From Chloroflexota bacterium (GTDB taxonomy: Bacteria > Chloroflexota > Dormibacteria > Dormibacterales > Dormibacteraceae): 38,908 bases of DNA. The notes beneath the pieces are model-generated. The model did not search any database, had not been told where the DNA came from, and saw only the letters and a program-made list of their open reading frames with translations. The DNA lies in the NCBI GenBank assembly GCA_005881335.1, contig VBFV01000036.1, positions 1 to 38,908 on the forward strand, in the 5' to 3' direction. The translations under genes and the position numbers were made by a program. This document shows positions 30,852 to 38,908 of the stretch, piece by piece. How positions within the stretch are numbered: position 1 is the stretch's first letter; every line of letters begins with the position of its first letter.

Positions 30852-31793
30852 ATGGGCATCCCGATCATCCTGGTCGCCGTCGCGGCGGCGATCGGCGTCG
30901 GCCTCGTCGTGTACGGCACCGTGAGCTCGCAACGTGCAGCGGCACCCCAGCAGCAAGTCAGCGCTTCATTTCGGACTCTGTCTGATGTTCGGGAGCAGCT
31001 GAGGCGGCGTTTCGACACGACCGGCACCCCGGCCTGGATCGCGTCCGAGCAGCGGCTCAGCAGCCTGCAGCGCGATCTGGTCAGCGCCGACATCGAGCTG
31101 CGCCCGTATGAGTTCAGGATCGTCCAGGCCGCGACTGCGATCTTGCTGGGGATCGTCGGCCTGCTGCGTTTTGGAATCGGCCTCGAGTTCCTCATCTTTG
31201 CGGTGATCGGTTACCTGGCGCCGTGGCTCTACTTGCGCAACCGCCGCGGCCATCGTTTGATGCAATTCGACGCGGGCATGCCGCGCACGATGGAACTGAT
31301 CGCCAACTCGATGAAGGCCGGGCAGTCGGTCGCGCAGTCGCTCTCTGCCGTGACCGACAACGCGGGGCCACCTATATCGGACGAGTTTGCGCTCGCGCGC
31401 CGCGAGATCGAGTTGGGCGCGTCCGTCGAGAGCGCGCTGAACAACATGGTCAAGAGAATCGGCAGCAACGACCTCCGGCTGATGGTGATGGTCATCACGA
31501 TCCAGCGCTCGGTCGGTGGAGATCTGCCTGCGATCCTCGTCACGCTCGCCGACACGATGCGGCAGCGCGAGGAGATGCGCGCGGAGATTCTCGCGGCGAC
31601 CGCTCAATCGCGCGCGACCGCCTTGATCATCACGCTGCTGCCCATCGTCACGGCCGTGCTCCTGTACTTCATCGTCCAGGACTACTTCCGTCCCATGCTC
31701 GTCAACCCGCTCGGTTGGGTGATGCTCGGCTTCGCGGCTTTACTGCTGTTCATCGGCAACCTGATCATCCGGCGCCTGACGGCGATCGTATGA
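30852..31793 (+). CDS. tadB: TadB-like inner-membrane platform protein
   Basis: 313 aa, T2SSF family. An N-terminal membrane segment is followed by a basic cytosolic region, two membrane helices (~residues 92-128), the cytosolic T2SSF domain with DAGMPRTMELIANSMKAGQS and GGDLPAILVTLADTMRQRE, and two C-terminal membrane helices. With TadC it forms the platform on which CpaF acts. Its stop overlaps the tadC start (ATGA). Confidence 0.93.
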   Translation: MGIPIILVAVAAAIGVGLVVYGTVSSQRAAAPQQQVSASFRTLSDVREQLRRRFDTTGTPAWIASEQRLSSLQRDLVSADIELRPYEFRIVQAATAILLGIVGLLRFGIGLEFLIFAVIGYLAPWLYLRNRRGHRLMQFDAGMPRTMELIANSMKAGQSVAQSLSAVTDNAGPPISDEFALARREIELGASVESALNNMVKRIGSNDLRLMVMVITIQRSVGGDLPAILVTLADTMRQREEMRAEILAATAQSRATALIITLLPIVTAVLLYFIVQDYFRPMLVNPLGWVMLGFAALLLFIGNLIIRRLTAIV

Positions 31794-32719
31794 GCGTCCT
31801 CCCCATCCTCCTCGGCGTGGCGGCGGCGGTGGGCGCCTACCTGCTGACCGTGGGGATGATCGCCTCGCGTGCCGCGGACGCCGCAACGCTCGCCCGCGAG
31901 CGCCTCGCCCGCCAGGAGGTCGGCCTCGGCCAGAGCGCCGTCGCGCTGGAGCTGGAGAAGCCGTTCGTCCAACGCCTGACGGCGCCCCTGCGGCGCTGGC
32001 TGCAGCGGCAGATGACGCGCATGACGCCCGAGGCGCAGGCAGCGCATTTCCGCCGCCAGCTGGATTTCGTCGGCAACCCGCTCAACCTGGATCCGGCCGG
32101 CCTGCAGACATTGCGCATCGCCGCCGCCGCCGCCTTCGGCGCCATCGGGACCGCGATCGGCATGTTCATCGGCACGCCGTTCGCGATCGGCCTGGCCCTG
32201 GTGATCGGGGTGGGGCTGGGCTTTTACGTCCCGGTCTTCTGGCTGGAGCAGCTGGTGCGCGAGCGCCGAGCGCAGCTGGAGGCTTCGCTGCCGAACGCGC
32301 TCGACGTCGTCGCCATCAGCATGGAGGCGGGTCTTGGCCTCGACCGCGCACTGGAGCAGCTCGTGCGGCACCAGGACGATTCGCTGACCTTGCTCGTGGC
32401 GCGCGCGCTGCGGGAAATTCAGCTCGGACGGCCGCGGGCCGAGGCACTGGAGGAGATGGCGGTGTCGACGGGCGTCGACGACTTCGCGTCGCTCGTCCGG
32501 GGCATCCTCTATGCGGAGCGGACCGGCGTACCGGTTGCGCGAACCATCGCCGCACACGCCGCGCAGATGCGAGTCAAGCGCCGGCTCAAGATCCGCACCG
32601 AGGCGGCCCGCGCGTCGCTGAAGATCCTCATCCCGACTGTCGGTTGCGTGTTCCCGACGCTGTGGCTGGTGCTGCTGGGGCCCGCCTTGATCGTCGTGCT
32701 GACGCTGAGCTCGAAGTGA
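31790..32719 (+). CDS. tadC: TadC-like inner-membrane platform protein
   Basis: 309 aa, T2SSF family. N-terminal membrane segment, cytosolic stretch, two membrane helices (about residues 103-148), then the T2SSF domain with EASLPNALDVVAISMEAGLG and REIQLGRPRAEALEEMA, and a C-terminal membrane segment. The ORF track joins it to a shadow from 31223; the ATG at 31790 overlaps the tadB stop and fits. It is the last gene of the plus-strand tad operon and converges on the hydrolase gene with a 3-base gap; no terminator is visible. Confidence 0.93.
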   Translation: MSVLPILLGVAAAVGAYLLTVGMIASRAADAATLARERLARQEVGLGQSAVALELEKPFVQRLTAPLRRWLQRQMTRMTPEAQAAHFRRQLDFVGNPLNLDPAGLQTLRIAAAAAFGAIGTAIGMFIGTPFAIGLALVIGVGLGFYVPVFWLEQLVRERRAQLEASLPNALDVVAISMEAGLGLDRALEQLVRHQDDSLTLLVARALREIQLGRPRAEALEEMAVSTGVDDFASLVRGILYAERTGVPVARTIAAHAAQMRVKRRLKIRTEAARASLKILIPTVGCVFPTLWLVLLGPALIVVLTLSSK

Positions 32720-32722
32720 GCG

Positions 32723-33349
32723 CTACGTAAGGAACGGGTTCATCCGGCGTTCCCGCCCGATGGTGGTGGCGGGGCCGTGGCCGCTGTAGACGATCGCGTC
32801 GTCGGCCTGTGAGAGCAGCCGGGCCTTGATGCCCTCGAGCAGCGCGGCCGTATCCGAGTTGGCGAAGTCGGAGCGTCCGATCGACCCGGCGAACAGCGCA
32901 TCACCCGTGAACAGGTGGCCGTCGATCTTGAGCGTGACGCCGCCAGGGCTGTGGCCCGGTGTGTGCAGGACCTCGAACTCGAGCGAGCCGGCGCGATAGG
33001 GCTCACCTTCGACCAGGGTGGTCACGTTGTCGACGCGCGTCGCGATCGGACCGAACTCCCGACGGAGCGGACGGCCCTCCGCGATGACGTCCTTTTCCGC
33101 TGCGTGGACCGCGATCGGGACCGGACCAAACGCTCCCCGCAGCTCGTGAAGGCCGGCGATGTGGTCGATGTCGGTGTGGGTCAGGAGGATGGCTTTGACG
33201 TTGGCGCCGCGTTGTTTGGCGACCTCGATCACCAGCTCCGGTTCGAGGTTGGAGTCGATGACCACCGCGTCGTGGGTCTGGTCATCCTCGACGAGGTAGG
33301 AGTTGGTGCCAAACCGCCGGTCGGCCGTGACCTCGACGCGAACCGTCAC
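32723..33349 (-). CDS. Metallo-beta-lactamase-fold hydrolase (glyoxalase II-like)
   Basis: 208 aa with the MBL fold: NSYLVEDDQTHDAVVIDSN at the N-terminus, metal motif LTHTDIDHIAG (His-x-Asp-x-Asp-His), HTPGHSPGG, the bridging Asp in FTGDALFAGSIGR, and the last His in YSGHGPATTIG. Substrate unknown; such proteins are often called hydroxyacylglutathione hydrolase-like, but no glutathione use can be inferred. The Asp in the HxDxDH motif is common in this subgroup. Start is GTG at 33349, 4 bases after the relA stop, so it is in the relA operon. Confidence 0.9.
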   Translation of the reverse strand: MTVRVEVTADRRFGTNSYLVEDDQTHDAVVIDSNLEPELVIEVAKQRGANVKAILLTHTDIDHIAGLHELRGAFGPVPIAVHAAEKDVIAEGRPLRREFGPIATRVDNVTTLVEGEPYRAGSLEFEVLHTPGHSPGGVTLKIDGHLFTGDALFAGSIGRSDFANSDTAALLEGIKARLLSQADDAIVYSGHGPATTIGRERRMNPFLT

Positions 33350-33353
33350 CCGT

Positions 33354-35483
33354 TCAGCTGGCTTCGCGCGCGACGGTGTGGACGTCCTTCACGCCTTCGA
33401 GCTTCTCCATCAGGCGCGAAAGTTGGGCCAGCGAGTCGATCTCCACGGTCGTTGACACGACGGCCGTTTTGTCGTCGTAGACGTGGACTTCGAGAGACGA
33501 CATGTTGACGCGGTTCTCGGCCACGACCGTGGCGATGTCGCGCATCAGTCCCTGGCGGTCGAAAGCTTCGATCTTGATCGCGACCGGATAGAGGTGGGTC
33601 GCGTCGGATTCCCAGTCCACCGGAACAACCCGCGCCGAGTCCTGTGCGTTGACGGCGTTGATGCAGTCGGCGCGGTGTACCGTCACGCCCTTGCCACGCG
33701 TGGTGTAACCGACGATCGCGTCGCCTGGCACCGGCTGGCAGCACGACGCGACCGTGGTGAGGATTCCCTTCTCGCCGCGGACCAGCACGCGCGGCGACGG
33801 TTGGACCTGCGGGATGAGCGGGATGGTCCGTAGGTCGCCTCCCGGCGTGTCGAGGTTGAGCGCCATCCGCATCACGACCGCGTGCGGAGAAAGATCGCCG
33901 TACCCGATCGCGGCCAGGAAATCGTCGATGGTCGCGTACCTGTGCAGGCCGGCGATCTCGAGCAGCTTGGGCTCGGGCAGGTCGGCCAGGCCGATGCGAT
34001 GCATGCGGTGGAGCTCCTTGTCGAGCAGGTCGTGCCCCTTGGCGACGTTCTCCTCGCGGCGCTGGCTTTTGAACCACTTGCGGATCCGCTCCTTGGCGGA
34101 CGCGCTTTTGACGAAGTTCAGCCAGTCACGGCTGGGCCCGTGCGGTCCTTTGGACGTGAGGATCTCGACGATCTCCCCGTTCTGCAGCGCGTACTCGAGG
34201 GGAACCATGCGCCCGTTGACTTTGGCTCCGATGCAGCGGTGGCCGACCTCGGTGTGGATGCGATACGCGAAATCGACTGGCGTCGAATCGGCCGGCAGGT
34301 TGATCACGTCGCCACGTGGAGTGAAGACGTAGACCTCGTCCTGGAAGAGGTCGACCTTGACGGTGTTGAGGAACGACTCGGCGTCCCCCACCTCGTTCTG
34401 CCACTCGAGCAAGCTGCGCAGCCACGAAAGCTTCTGGTCGAAGCTCGCGTCCTTGCCGCCTTCCTTGTAGGTCCAGTGGGCCGCGACGCCGAACTCGGCG
34501 ACGCGATGCATCTCGTGGGTGCGGATCTGGATCTCGATCGGCTCTCCCGTATGCGTGATCACAGTCGTGTGCAGCGACTGGTAGCCGTTGGACTTCGGCA
34601 TCGCGATGTAGTCCTTGAACCGTCCGGGCATCGGCTTCCACAGCGAGTGCACCACGCCCAGGACCCCATAGCAGTCGCGCACCGACTCGACCTGCACCCG
34701 GATCGCGGAAAGGTCGTAGATCTCGGAGAAGTCCTTGTCCTCGCGGGTCATCTTTTGCCACACGGAATAGATGTGCTTTGGCCGGCCGGTGATCTCGGCC
34801 TGGATCCCCACCTTCTCGAGCTCGCGGGCGAGGATCTCGCGCAGGTCGGAGACGAGCGACTCGCGCTCGTGACGCTTACGCGCGATGCGCTTGACGACGT
34901 CGTCGTAAGCCTCGGGCTCGAGGTTGCGGAGTGAGAGGTCCTCCAGCTCCCACTTGATCTGGCCGATGCCGAGCCGGTGCGCGAGCGGCGCGTAGATGTC
35001 GAGCGTCTCGCGCGAGATCTTGCGGCGCTTGGCTTCGGTGAGCGGCTCCAGGGTCCGCATGTTGTGGAGCCGGTCTGCCAGCTTGATGAGGACGACCCGT
35101 AGGTCTTCCGCCATCGCCACCATCATCTTGCGGATGTTTTCGGCCTGCTGCTGCTGGTCGGTGCGCAGGGAGATCCGGCCGAGTTTGGTGACCCCCTCGA
35201 CCAGGCGCGCCACCTCCGGGCCGAACTCGCGCTTGACCTCCTCGGCGGTCACGTTGGTGTCCTCCACGGTGTCGTGAAGGAGCGCGGCGGCGATCGTGGC
35301 GGCGTCAAGCTCCAGGTCAGCCAGGATCGCGGCCACCTCGAGGGGGTGGTTCACGTAGTCCTCGCCCGAGAGGCGGTGCTGGCCGTTGTGGGCGCTCGCG
35401 GCCCACTCGAAGGCCCTCCGGACCATGGCCTGGTCCTTCGGGTCGAGGTGGTCGGCGATCCTGAGCAGCTCGGAAACGGTCAC
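33354..35483 (-). CDS. rel: Bifunctional (p)ppGpp synthetase/hydrolase, RelA/SpoT family
   Basis: 709 aa long-form Rel. HD hydrolase domain (~residues 25-180) has YVNHPLEVAAIL and the intact HDxxED in LLHDTVEDT. The synthetase domain (~230-345) has RFKDYIAMPKSNGYQSLH, the RxKD form of bifunctional enzymes, and EIQIRTHEMH. A TGS domain follows (~380-445, VYVFTPRGDVINLPADSTPV), then a helical and zinc-finger-like region with CCQPVPGD, and a C-terminal ACT domain (~635-705). Both activities look intact, so it probably is the main stringent-response enzyme. Start is GTG; no Shine-Dalgarno, but TAAACT lies 16 bases upstream. Confidence 0.96.
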   Translation of the reverse strand: MTVSELLRIADHLDPKDQAMVRRAFEWAASAHNGQHRLSGEDYVNHPLEVAAILADLELDAATIAAALLHDTVEDTNVTAEEVKREFGPEVARLVEGVTKLGRISLRTDQQQQAENIRKMMVAMAEDLRVVLIKLADRLHNMRTLEPLTEAKRRKISRETLDIYAPLAHRLGIGQIKWELEDLSLRNLEPEAYDDVVKRIARKRHERESLVSDLREILARELEKVGIQAEITGRPKHIYSVWQKMTREDKDFSEIYDLSAIRVQVESVRDCYGVLGVVHSLWKPMPGRFKDYIAMPKSNGYQSLHTTVITHTGEPIEIQIRTHEMHRVAEFGVAAHWTYKEGGKDASFDQKLSWLRSLLEWQNEVGDAESFLNTVKVDLFQDEVYVFTPRGDVINLPADSTPVDFAYRIHTEVGHRCIGAKVNGRMVPLEYALQNGEIVEILTSKGPHGPSRDWLNFVKSASAKERIRKWFKSQRREENVAKGHDLLDKELHRMHRIGLADLPEPKLLEIAGLHRYATIDDFLAAIGYGDLSPHAVVMRMALNLDTPGGDLRTIPLIPQVQPSPRVLVRGEKGILTTVASCCQPVPGDAIVGYTTRGKGVTVHRADCINAVNAQDSARVVPVDWESDATHLYPVAIKIEAFDRQGLMRDIATVVAENRVNMSSLEVHVYDDKTAVVSTTVEIDSLAQLSRLMEKLEGVKDVHTVAREAS

Positions 35484-35499
35484 TTTGTGCCTGGCATGA

Positions 35500-35547
35500 A
35501 GTTTAAGTTCGGTATCTAGCTTCCCCTTCCGAACACAAACCTAGACT
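35500..35547. promoter_or_regulatory. Divergent promoter region between rel and the HD-GYP gene
   Basis: The 77-base gap holds a minus-strand TAAACT (35505-35500) 16 bases before the rel GTG and a plus-strand TAGACT (35542-35547) 13 bases before the ATG at 35561. TTCGG and CCGAA (35507-35532 region) form a spaced inverted repeat between them. -35 elements are not clear. Shared control of (p)ppGpp and c-di-GMP genes is possible. Confidence 0.4.
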
Positions 35548-35560
35548 TACTCGCCGCCAG

Positions 35561-38485
35561 ATGAATTCACTAAGGGCGGTCTGGGGGCTCCGGATTGGCC
35601 TTTCCGCGGCCACGGCGGCGCTGATCCTCGTGGGCGCGTCGCTGAACGCCAGCGGACGCGTCGGCTGGGCGGCGGCGCTCGCCGGCCTGGCCGGCCTGAT
35701 CGCGCTCGCCGCCGGAGTCGTGTACCGCACGTGGCGGGTTTCCGTTCCCGCCGGGGCGGGGGCCCTGGTGATGACCCTTCTCATCGCCCAGTTCAACCCG
35801 CGGCAAGGCGACCTCCTGCTGCAGCTTGCGGGCCTGATGGTGCTTGGCGCGGGTGGCGCCGCCGCCCGGATCGCCTACCGACGGTTCACCGACACCATCG
35901 AACGCCAGTCGCGCGAGCTCGAGCGGAAGAGCCGCGCGTTCCTGGCGGCGACCTCTGAGGTCGACGCCGCGCCCCCGGAGGATTTGGCCGCGCTTACATC
36001 CAACATCGCACGTCAGGTCGGCGCCGACTTCGCGTGCTGCTACCTGGCCACTGCGGACCAGCACGAGTTCGTGCCGCAGACCCCGGGTGTCGGCGTGGAG
36101 GGTCTGCACCCGCTCTCGGTCACGCGCCGGGCGAACGGCGCAGGGCCGCTGCTCGCGGCCGTCGAATCGGGCACCACGTTTTCCGCCGTGGGCAACGGCG
36201 CTCTGAAGGAGCTCTTCAACCACCTGCCCGAGGACGTTCGAATCGTGGACGTGGTCGCGGTGCCCATGCCGATCGGCGACCGGGTCGGCGGCTTCGTCCT
36301 TCTGGGCAGCCACCGGGCCAGGTTCAGCGAGGACGACCGGCGCCTCGCGACCACCTTGACGATCCGGGCCGGCTCACAGCTCGCCAGCGCGCATGCGGTG
36401 GCTCTATCCCAAAAGGAGTCGGCGCGCTACGCCGTGATGAACGAGCTGGTGAAAGAGGCATCGGGCAAGACGATGCAGGAGGCGCTCGAGGTGGTGCTCG
36501 AGCGGGGCAAGGAAGTCATCCGGTACGACGCCGGACAGGCCGTTCTCTTCCAGCCGGACGAGCCGGTCGACGAGCCTCTGCTCAGAGTCCGTAACGGCGA
36601 GACGGTCCTGCGTAACGCGGTGACCGAGGACCAGCGCACATTCAGCGGGCTGCGGCTCGAGACGCACGCAGTGACGGTCAACGAGGCGCTGACGCCGATC
36701 CGGGGCAAGACGGGCGTCATCGGCGCGCTTTGCCTGGGCCGGCGCGGGACGTCGAGCTTCACGCAGAACGACATCGCCGCGCTTGACGAGCTGGGCTCGA
36801 TGGCGGGCGTGGCAGTGGAGAACTCGCGCATCCTCCAGGTGGTGACCGGGCAGGCCTCGCGCCTCGACACCGCGCTTGACGCGCTGGGCGAGGTCTCGCA
36901 AGCCCTCACCACTGTGACGCAGGGACCTCGCGTGCTGGAGCAGAAGACGCTCGAGACGGCGGTGCGGGTGACCGTGGGGTCGGCCGGCTTGCTCACACGC
37001 AGCACCCCCGACGGCCGGCAGGCGGTGATCATGTCGGTCGGTCTGCCGGACGAGGTCGACGGCATGGAGTTCCAGAACGGACAGGGCATCGTCGGAGCGG
37101 TGATGCTGAGCCTTCGCGCCACCGCCGTGGCTGATTTCCATGCCGGGAGCGAGCTCCAATCACCTCCCGACTTGCAGACCTTCGGCATCCAGGCCGCGAT
37201 CTGCACGCCGATGCTCGAGGACGGCCGTCTCTGGGGAACGCTCTCCGTCTTCGACACCAAGCCGCGCGAGTGGACCGCGGACGACCAGCGCGTGCTGGCC
37301 ACGCTGGGCAACCAGGGCGTGGTTGCGGTGCGCAACGCGGAGCTGTACGAGAAGAACGAGCGAAGCATCTGGGAGCTGCGCAACCTCCAGGAGGCTCTGC
37401 AGGCGGCCACTTCGACGCTCGATCTGAATCAGGTGCTGCAGCAGGTGCTCGCGGGCGCGGCCAAAGCGTCGTCGGCCCAGATCGGATGTCTCGCCCTCGA
37501 CGACGGGGCCGGGTTGATCCTGAAAGGTGGATTCGGCACCGACCATCAGACGGCCGAGAAGCTCGCGCTTGGACTTGGCGGTGAGATCTGCCGGCGCGTG
37601 ATGGAGACGGGCGACTCGCTGATGGAGGCGATGGAGCACGAGTCGAAGGCGGACAGCCCACTGAACCCGCGCGCCGTGCTGTGCGTGCCTATCACGCTGC
37701 GCGGCAAGCCGCTGGGCGTCGTCTTCCTCGCCAACTACCAGGTCGGCCATGCCTTCACGGACGACCACCGCAACCTGGTCACCGAGCTCGCCGCGCAGGC
37801 GGCCGTCGCGATCGACAATGCGCGATTGTTCAAGGATCGCGAGGAGGTCATCCTGGCCTCGCTCGAGGCGCTGGCGAACGCGGTCGACGCACGCGACCCG
37901 TACACGGCCGGTCACTCCGAGCGCGTCACCAAATACGCGTTGATGATCGCGCGGCAGATGCACTACTCGCCGGACGACCAGGGCGCTTGGGTGCGGTTGG
38001 AACGGGGTGGGCGCCTGCACGACATCGGCAAGATCGGCGTGCCGGATGTCGTGTTGCAGAAGACCGGCAAGCTGACCGAGGCGGAGTTCGAGAAGATGAA
38101 GAGTCACACGGTCGTCGGGTTCAACATCCTGAGCGGGCTGCGCATGTTGACCGACGAGCTGGTCATCGTGCGGTCGCATCACGAGCGGTTCGACGGCAAG
38201 GGGTACCCGGACCGCAAGAAGGGCGACGAGCTGCCGATGTTTGCGTGGATCGTGAGCGCGGCAGACGCGATCGACGCGATGACGTCGGACCGGCCCTACC
38301 GGCGGGGGATGCCGCTGGAGGTGGCGGTGGAGCAGGTTCGAGCTGGGGCGGGGACGCACTTCCACCCGGACGTCGCGGAGGCGGTGCTGGACGCAGTCGG
38401 GGGCGGGACGCTGAACCTCGTCCCGCAGAAGTCCATGCATCCCGACGCGCCGAAGATCGGAGCGTTCGAAAACCCGACCGCCTAG
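35561..38485 (+). CDS. Membrane multi-GAF HD-GYP domain protein
   Basis: 974 aa. Four N-terminal membrane helices (~residues 8-105) are followed by a short coil and about four GAF-like sensor domains (~130-290, 300-440, 445-610, 620-765). A C-terminal HD-GYP domain (~775-960) has DPYTAGHSERVTKYAL, RLHDIGKIGVPD, SHHERFDGKGYP and SAADAIDAMTSDRPYR. The HD and GYP residues are complete, so it should hydrolyse c-di-GMP. GAF domains are strongly diverged from one another; ligands cannot be read from sequence. It is divergent from rel. The ATG has no evident Shine-Dalgarno. Confidence 0.93.
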   Translation: MNSLRAVWGLRIGLSAATAALILVGASLNASGRVGWAAALAGLAGLIALAAGVVYRTWRVSVPAGAGALVMTLLIAQFNPRQGDLLLQLAGLMVLGAGGAAARIAYRRFTDTIERQSRELERKSRAFLAATSEVDAAPPEDLAALTSNIARQVGADFACCYLATADQHEFVPQTPGVGVEGLHPLSVTRRANGAGPLLAAVESGTTFSAVGNGALKELFNHLPEDVRIVDVVAVPMPIGDRVGGFVLLGSHRARFSEDDRRLATTLTIRAGSQLASAHAVALSQKESARYAVMNELVKEASGKTMQEALEVVLERGKEVIRYDAGQAVLFQPDEPVDEPLLRVRNGETVLRNAVTEDQRTFSGLRLETHAVTVNEALTPIRGKTGVIGALCLGRRGTSSFTQNDIAALDELGSMAGVAVENSRILQVVTGQASRLDTALDALGEVSQALTTVTQGPRVLEQKTLETAVRVTVGSAGLLTRSTPDGRQAVIMSVGLPDEVDGMEFQNGQGIVGAVMLSLRATAVADFHAGSELQSPPDLQTFGIQAAICTPMLEDGRLWGTLSVFDTKPREWTADDQRVLATLGNQGVVAVRNAELYEKNERSIWELRNLQEALQAATSTLDLNQVLQQVLAGAAKASSAQIGCLALDDGAGLILKGGFGTDHQTAEKLALGLGGEICRRVMETGDSLMEAMEHESKADSPLNPRAVLCVPITLRGKPLGVVFLANYQVGHAFTDDHRNLVTELAAQAAVAIDNARLFKDREEVILASLEALANAVDARDPYTAGHSERVTKYALMIARQMHYSPDDQGAWVRLERGGRLHDIGKIGVPDVVLQKTGKLTEAEFEKMKSHTVVGFNILSGLRMLTDELVIVRSHHERFDGKGYPDRKKGDELPMFAWIVSAADAIDAMTSDRPYRRGMPLEVAVEQVRAGAGTHFHPDVAEAVLDAVGGGTLNLVPQKSMHPDAPKIGAFENPTA

Positions 38486-38492
38486 TTTTCCC

Positions 38493-38553
38493 GGATAGTC
38501 CGGACTATCCGTGGTTTGCGGCTGCGCCCCGGCGGCTTTGTCCGGACTATCCG
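38493..38553. promoter_or_regulatory. Perfect 18-bp palindrome with repeated half 42 bp downstream
   Basis: GGATAGTCCGGACTATCC (38493-38510) is a perfect dyad without spacer. The 14-base GTCCGGACTATCCG of its right side (38498-38511) is repeated exactly at 38540-38553, an offset of 42 bases or about four helical turns on the same face. No T-tract follows and a zero-spacer dyad folds poorly, so a protein operator is more likely than a terminator. It lies between the HD-GYP gene and the AbiEi-like gene. Confidence 0.6.
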
Positions 38554-38605
38554 ATGGTGGGCCGGGGCTTAACAGGCTCGATTGTCGCCGACCGTCGAGC
38601 GCGCG

Positions 38606-38908
38606 ATGCTCGAAGGCATGGCCGTCAAGTCCTCACCTCAGCCGGCGTTGCGAGGTGGTCCATTCACCGTCGCCGACGCCAGGCGAGTCGGATTGCGGTG
38701 GGACGATTTGCAGACAAGGAGCTGGGCGCGTTTGAGTCGCGGCCAATACGCCTGGATGGGCCTCCCGCAAGATGCGCTGTTGAAGCTCGAGGCTGTTGCC
38801 CAGCGCGTGCCGGCGAGTTACGCGTTCTCGGGTTCCACAGCGGCCTGGTTTTTGGGCCTCGATGTGGCTTGGTGCGATCCCATCGAGGTGACCATTGGAC
38901 GTGAGGTG
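38606..38908 (+). CDS. AbiEi/DUF559-like protein, N-terminal part (cut by window edge)
   Basis: Open frame of 101 codons from ATG at 38606 to the end of the window, not listed in the ORF track. ATG at 38618 is an alternative start. The product has a winged-helix-like N-terminus (FTVADARRVGLRWDDLQT, then RLSRGQYAWMG) and YAFSGSTAAWFLGLD, followed by DPIEVTIGRE. This is the layout of the N-terminal domain of AbiEi-type antitoxins and of actinobacterial proteins in which it is joined to a DUF559 endonuclease-like domain. The C-terminus is not visible, so toxin-antitoxin function is not established. The palindrome upstream could be its operator. Confidence 0.6.
   Translation, partial: MLEGMAVKSSPQPALRGGPFTVADARRVGLRWDDLQTRSWARLSRGQYAWMGLPQDALLKLEAVAQRVPASYAFSGSTAAWFLGLDVAWCDPIEVTIGREV

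Noticed and set aside
31223-31789. N-terminal half of ORF 31223-32719
   Set aside because: Shadow of tadB in another frame; TadC starts at ATG 31790 overlapping the tadB stop.
32723-33349. Asp in the metal motif (HxDxDH) of the MBL-fold hydrolase as a sign of inactivity
   Set aside because: THxDxDH occurs widely in this MBL subgroup and in flavodiiron-like relatives a carboxylate fills the same place, so it is not anomalous.
1-38908. CRISPR arrays, insertion sequences or prophage genes
   Set aside because: No regularly spaced direct repeats, terminal inverted repeats with transposase, integrase or phage structural genes were seen. The baseplate-J-like protein alone, single and within a housekeeping operon, is not evidence of a phage or contractile injection system.

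Overview
The window is GC-rich chromosomal DNA packed with genes. It looks like a free-living, deep-branching Gram-positive-type (Terrabacteria) lineage; Chloroflexota, Dormibacterota or a neighbouring group fits best. The reasons are the Bacillus-like order of housekeeping genes (hisS-aspS, alaS-ruvX-DUF1292-mltG, aroQ-efp-asp23-nusB-xseB-tlyA-recN), a SigB/SigF-type sigma factor with YtxH and DUF948 neighbours, an FtsA-like plus baseplate-J-like pair, and a Tad pilus locus. The phylum is inferred, not proven. No rRNA, tRNA, CRISPR array, transposase or prophage gene was found.

Region 1 (1-14910, all minus strand) is one long gene train in which most neighbours overlap by 1-13 bases. In transcription order it runs alaS, ftsA-like, baseplate-J-like membrane protein, ruvX, DUF1292, mltG, aroE, prepilin peptidase, PH-domain membrane protein, aroK, aroB, aroQ, efp, asp23, nusB, xseB, a broken DUF212 gene, tlyA, nadK and recN (cut by the window edge). 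It mixes translation, shikimate synthesis, cell-wall and DNA-repair functions.

Region 2 (14985-17826, minus) is a stress-type cluster: a small membrane protein, DUF948, YtxH, a degenerate RsbW-like protein, a SigB/SigF-family sigma factor and pdxH. Region 3 (18019-21029, minus) is hisS-aspS, with a divergent small membrane protein at 21083.

Region 4 (21415-32719) is a split Tad/Flp pilus locus. On the minus strand are a HEAT-repeat protein, the CpaF/TadA motor ATPase and a hybrid sensor protein with degenerate sites. On the plus strand are a cNMP-binding-like/CpaE fusion, two TadE pseudopilins, a large TadG-like protein with an inserted domain and an apparent frameshift, CpaB, TadB and TadC. 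The prepilin peptidase at 6348 probably serves this pilus. No Flp major pilin and no secretin were seen.

Region 5 (32723-38908) is a signalling block: a metallo-beta-lactamase-fold hydrolase and bifunctional RelA/SpoT on the minus strand, facing a membrane multi-GAF HD-GYP protein on the plus strand. (p)ppGpp and c-di-GMP turnover genes therefore share one short divergent promoter region. After it comes a perfect 18-bp palindrome with a repeated half, then the start of an AbiEi-like gene cut by the window edge.

Two patterns cross the regions. Genes that head transcription units often lack a Shine-Dalgarno site and carry a TAnnnT -10-like hexamer (three times TAAACT) 9-16 bases before the start codon, which suggests leaderless or short-leader mRNAs. 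Two genes (DUF212 and TadG) show what looks like internal sequence loss with a frame change, so either real decay or assembly error should be considered.
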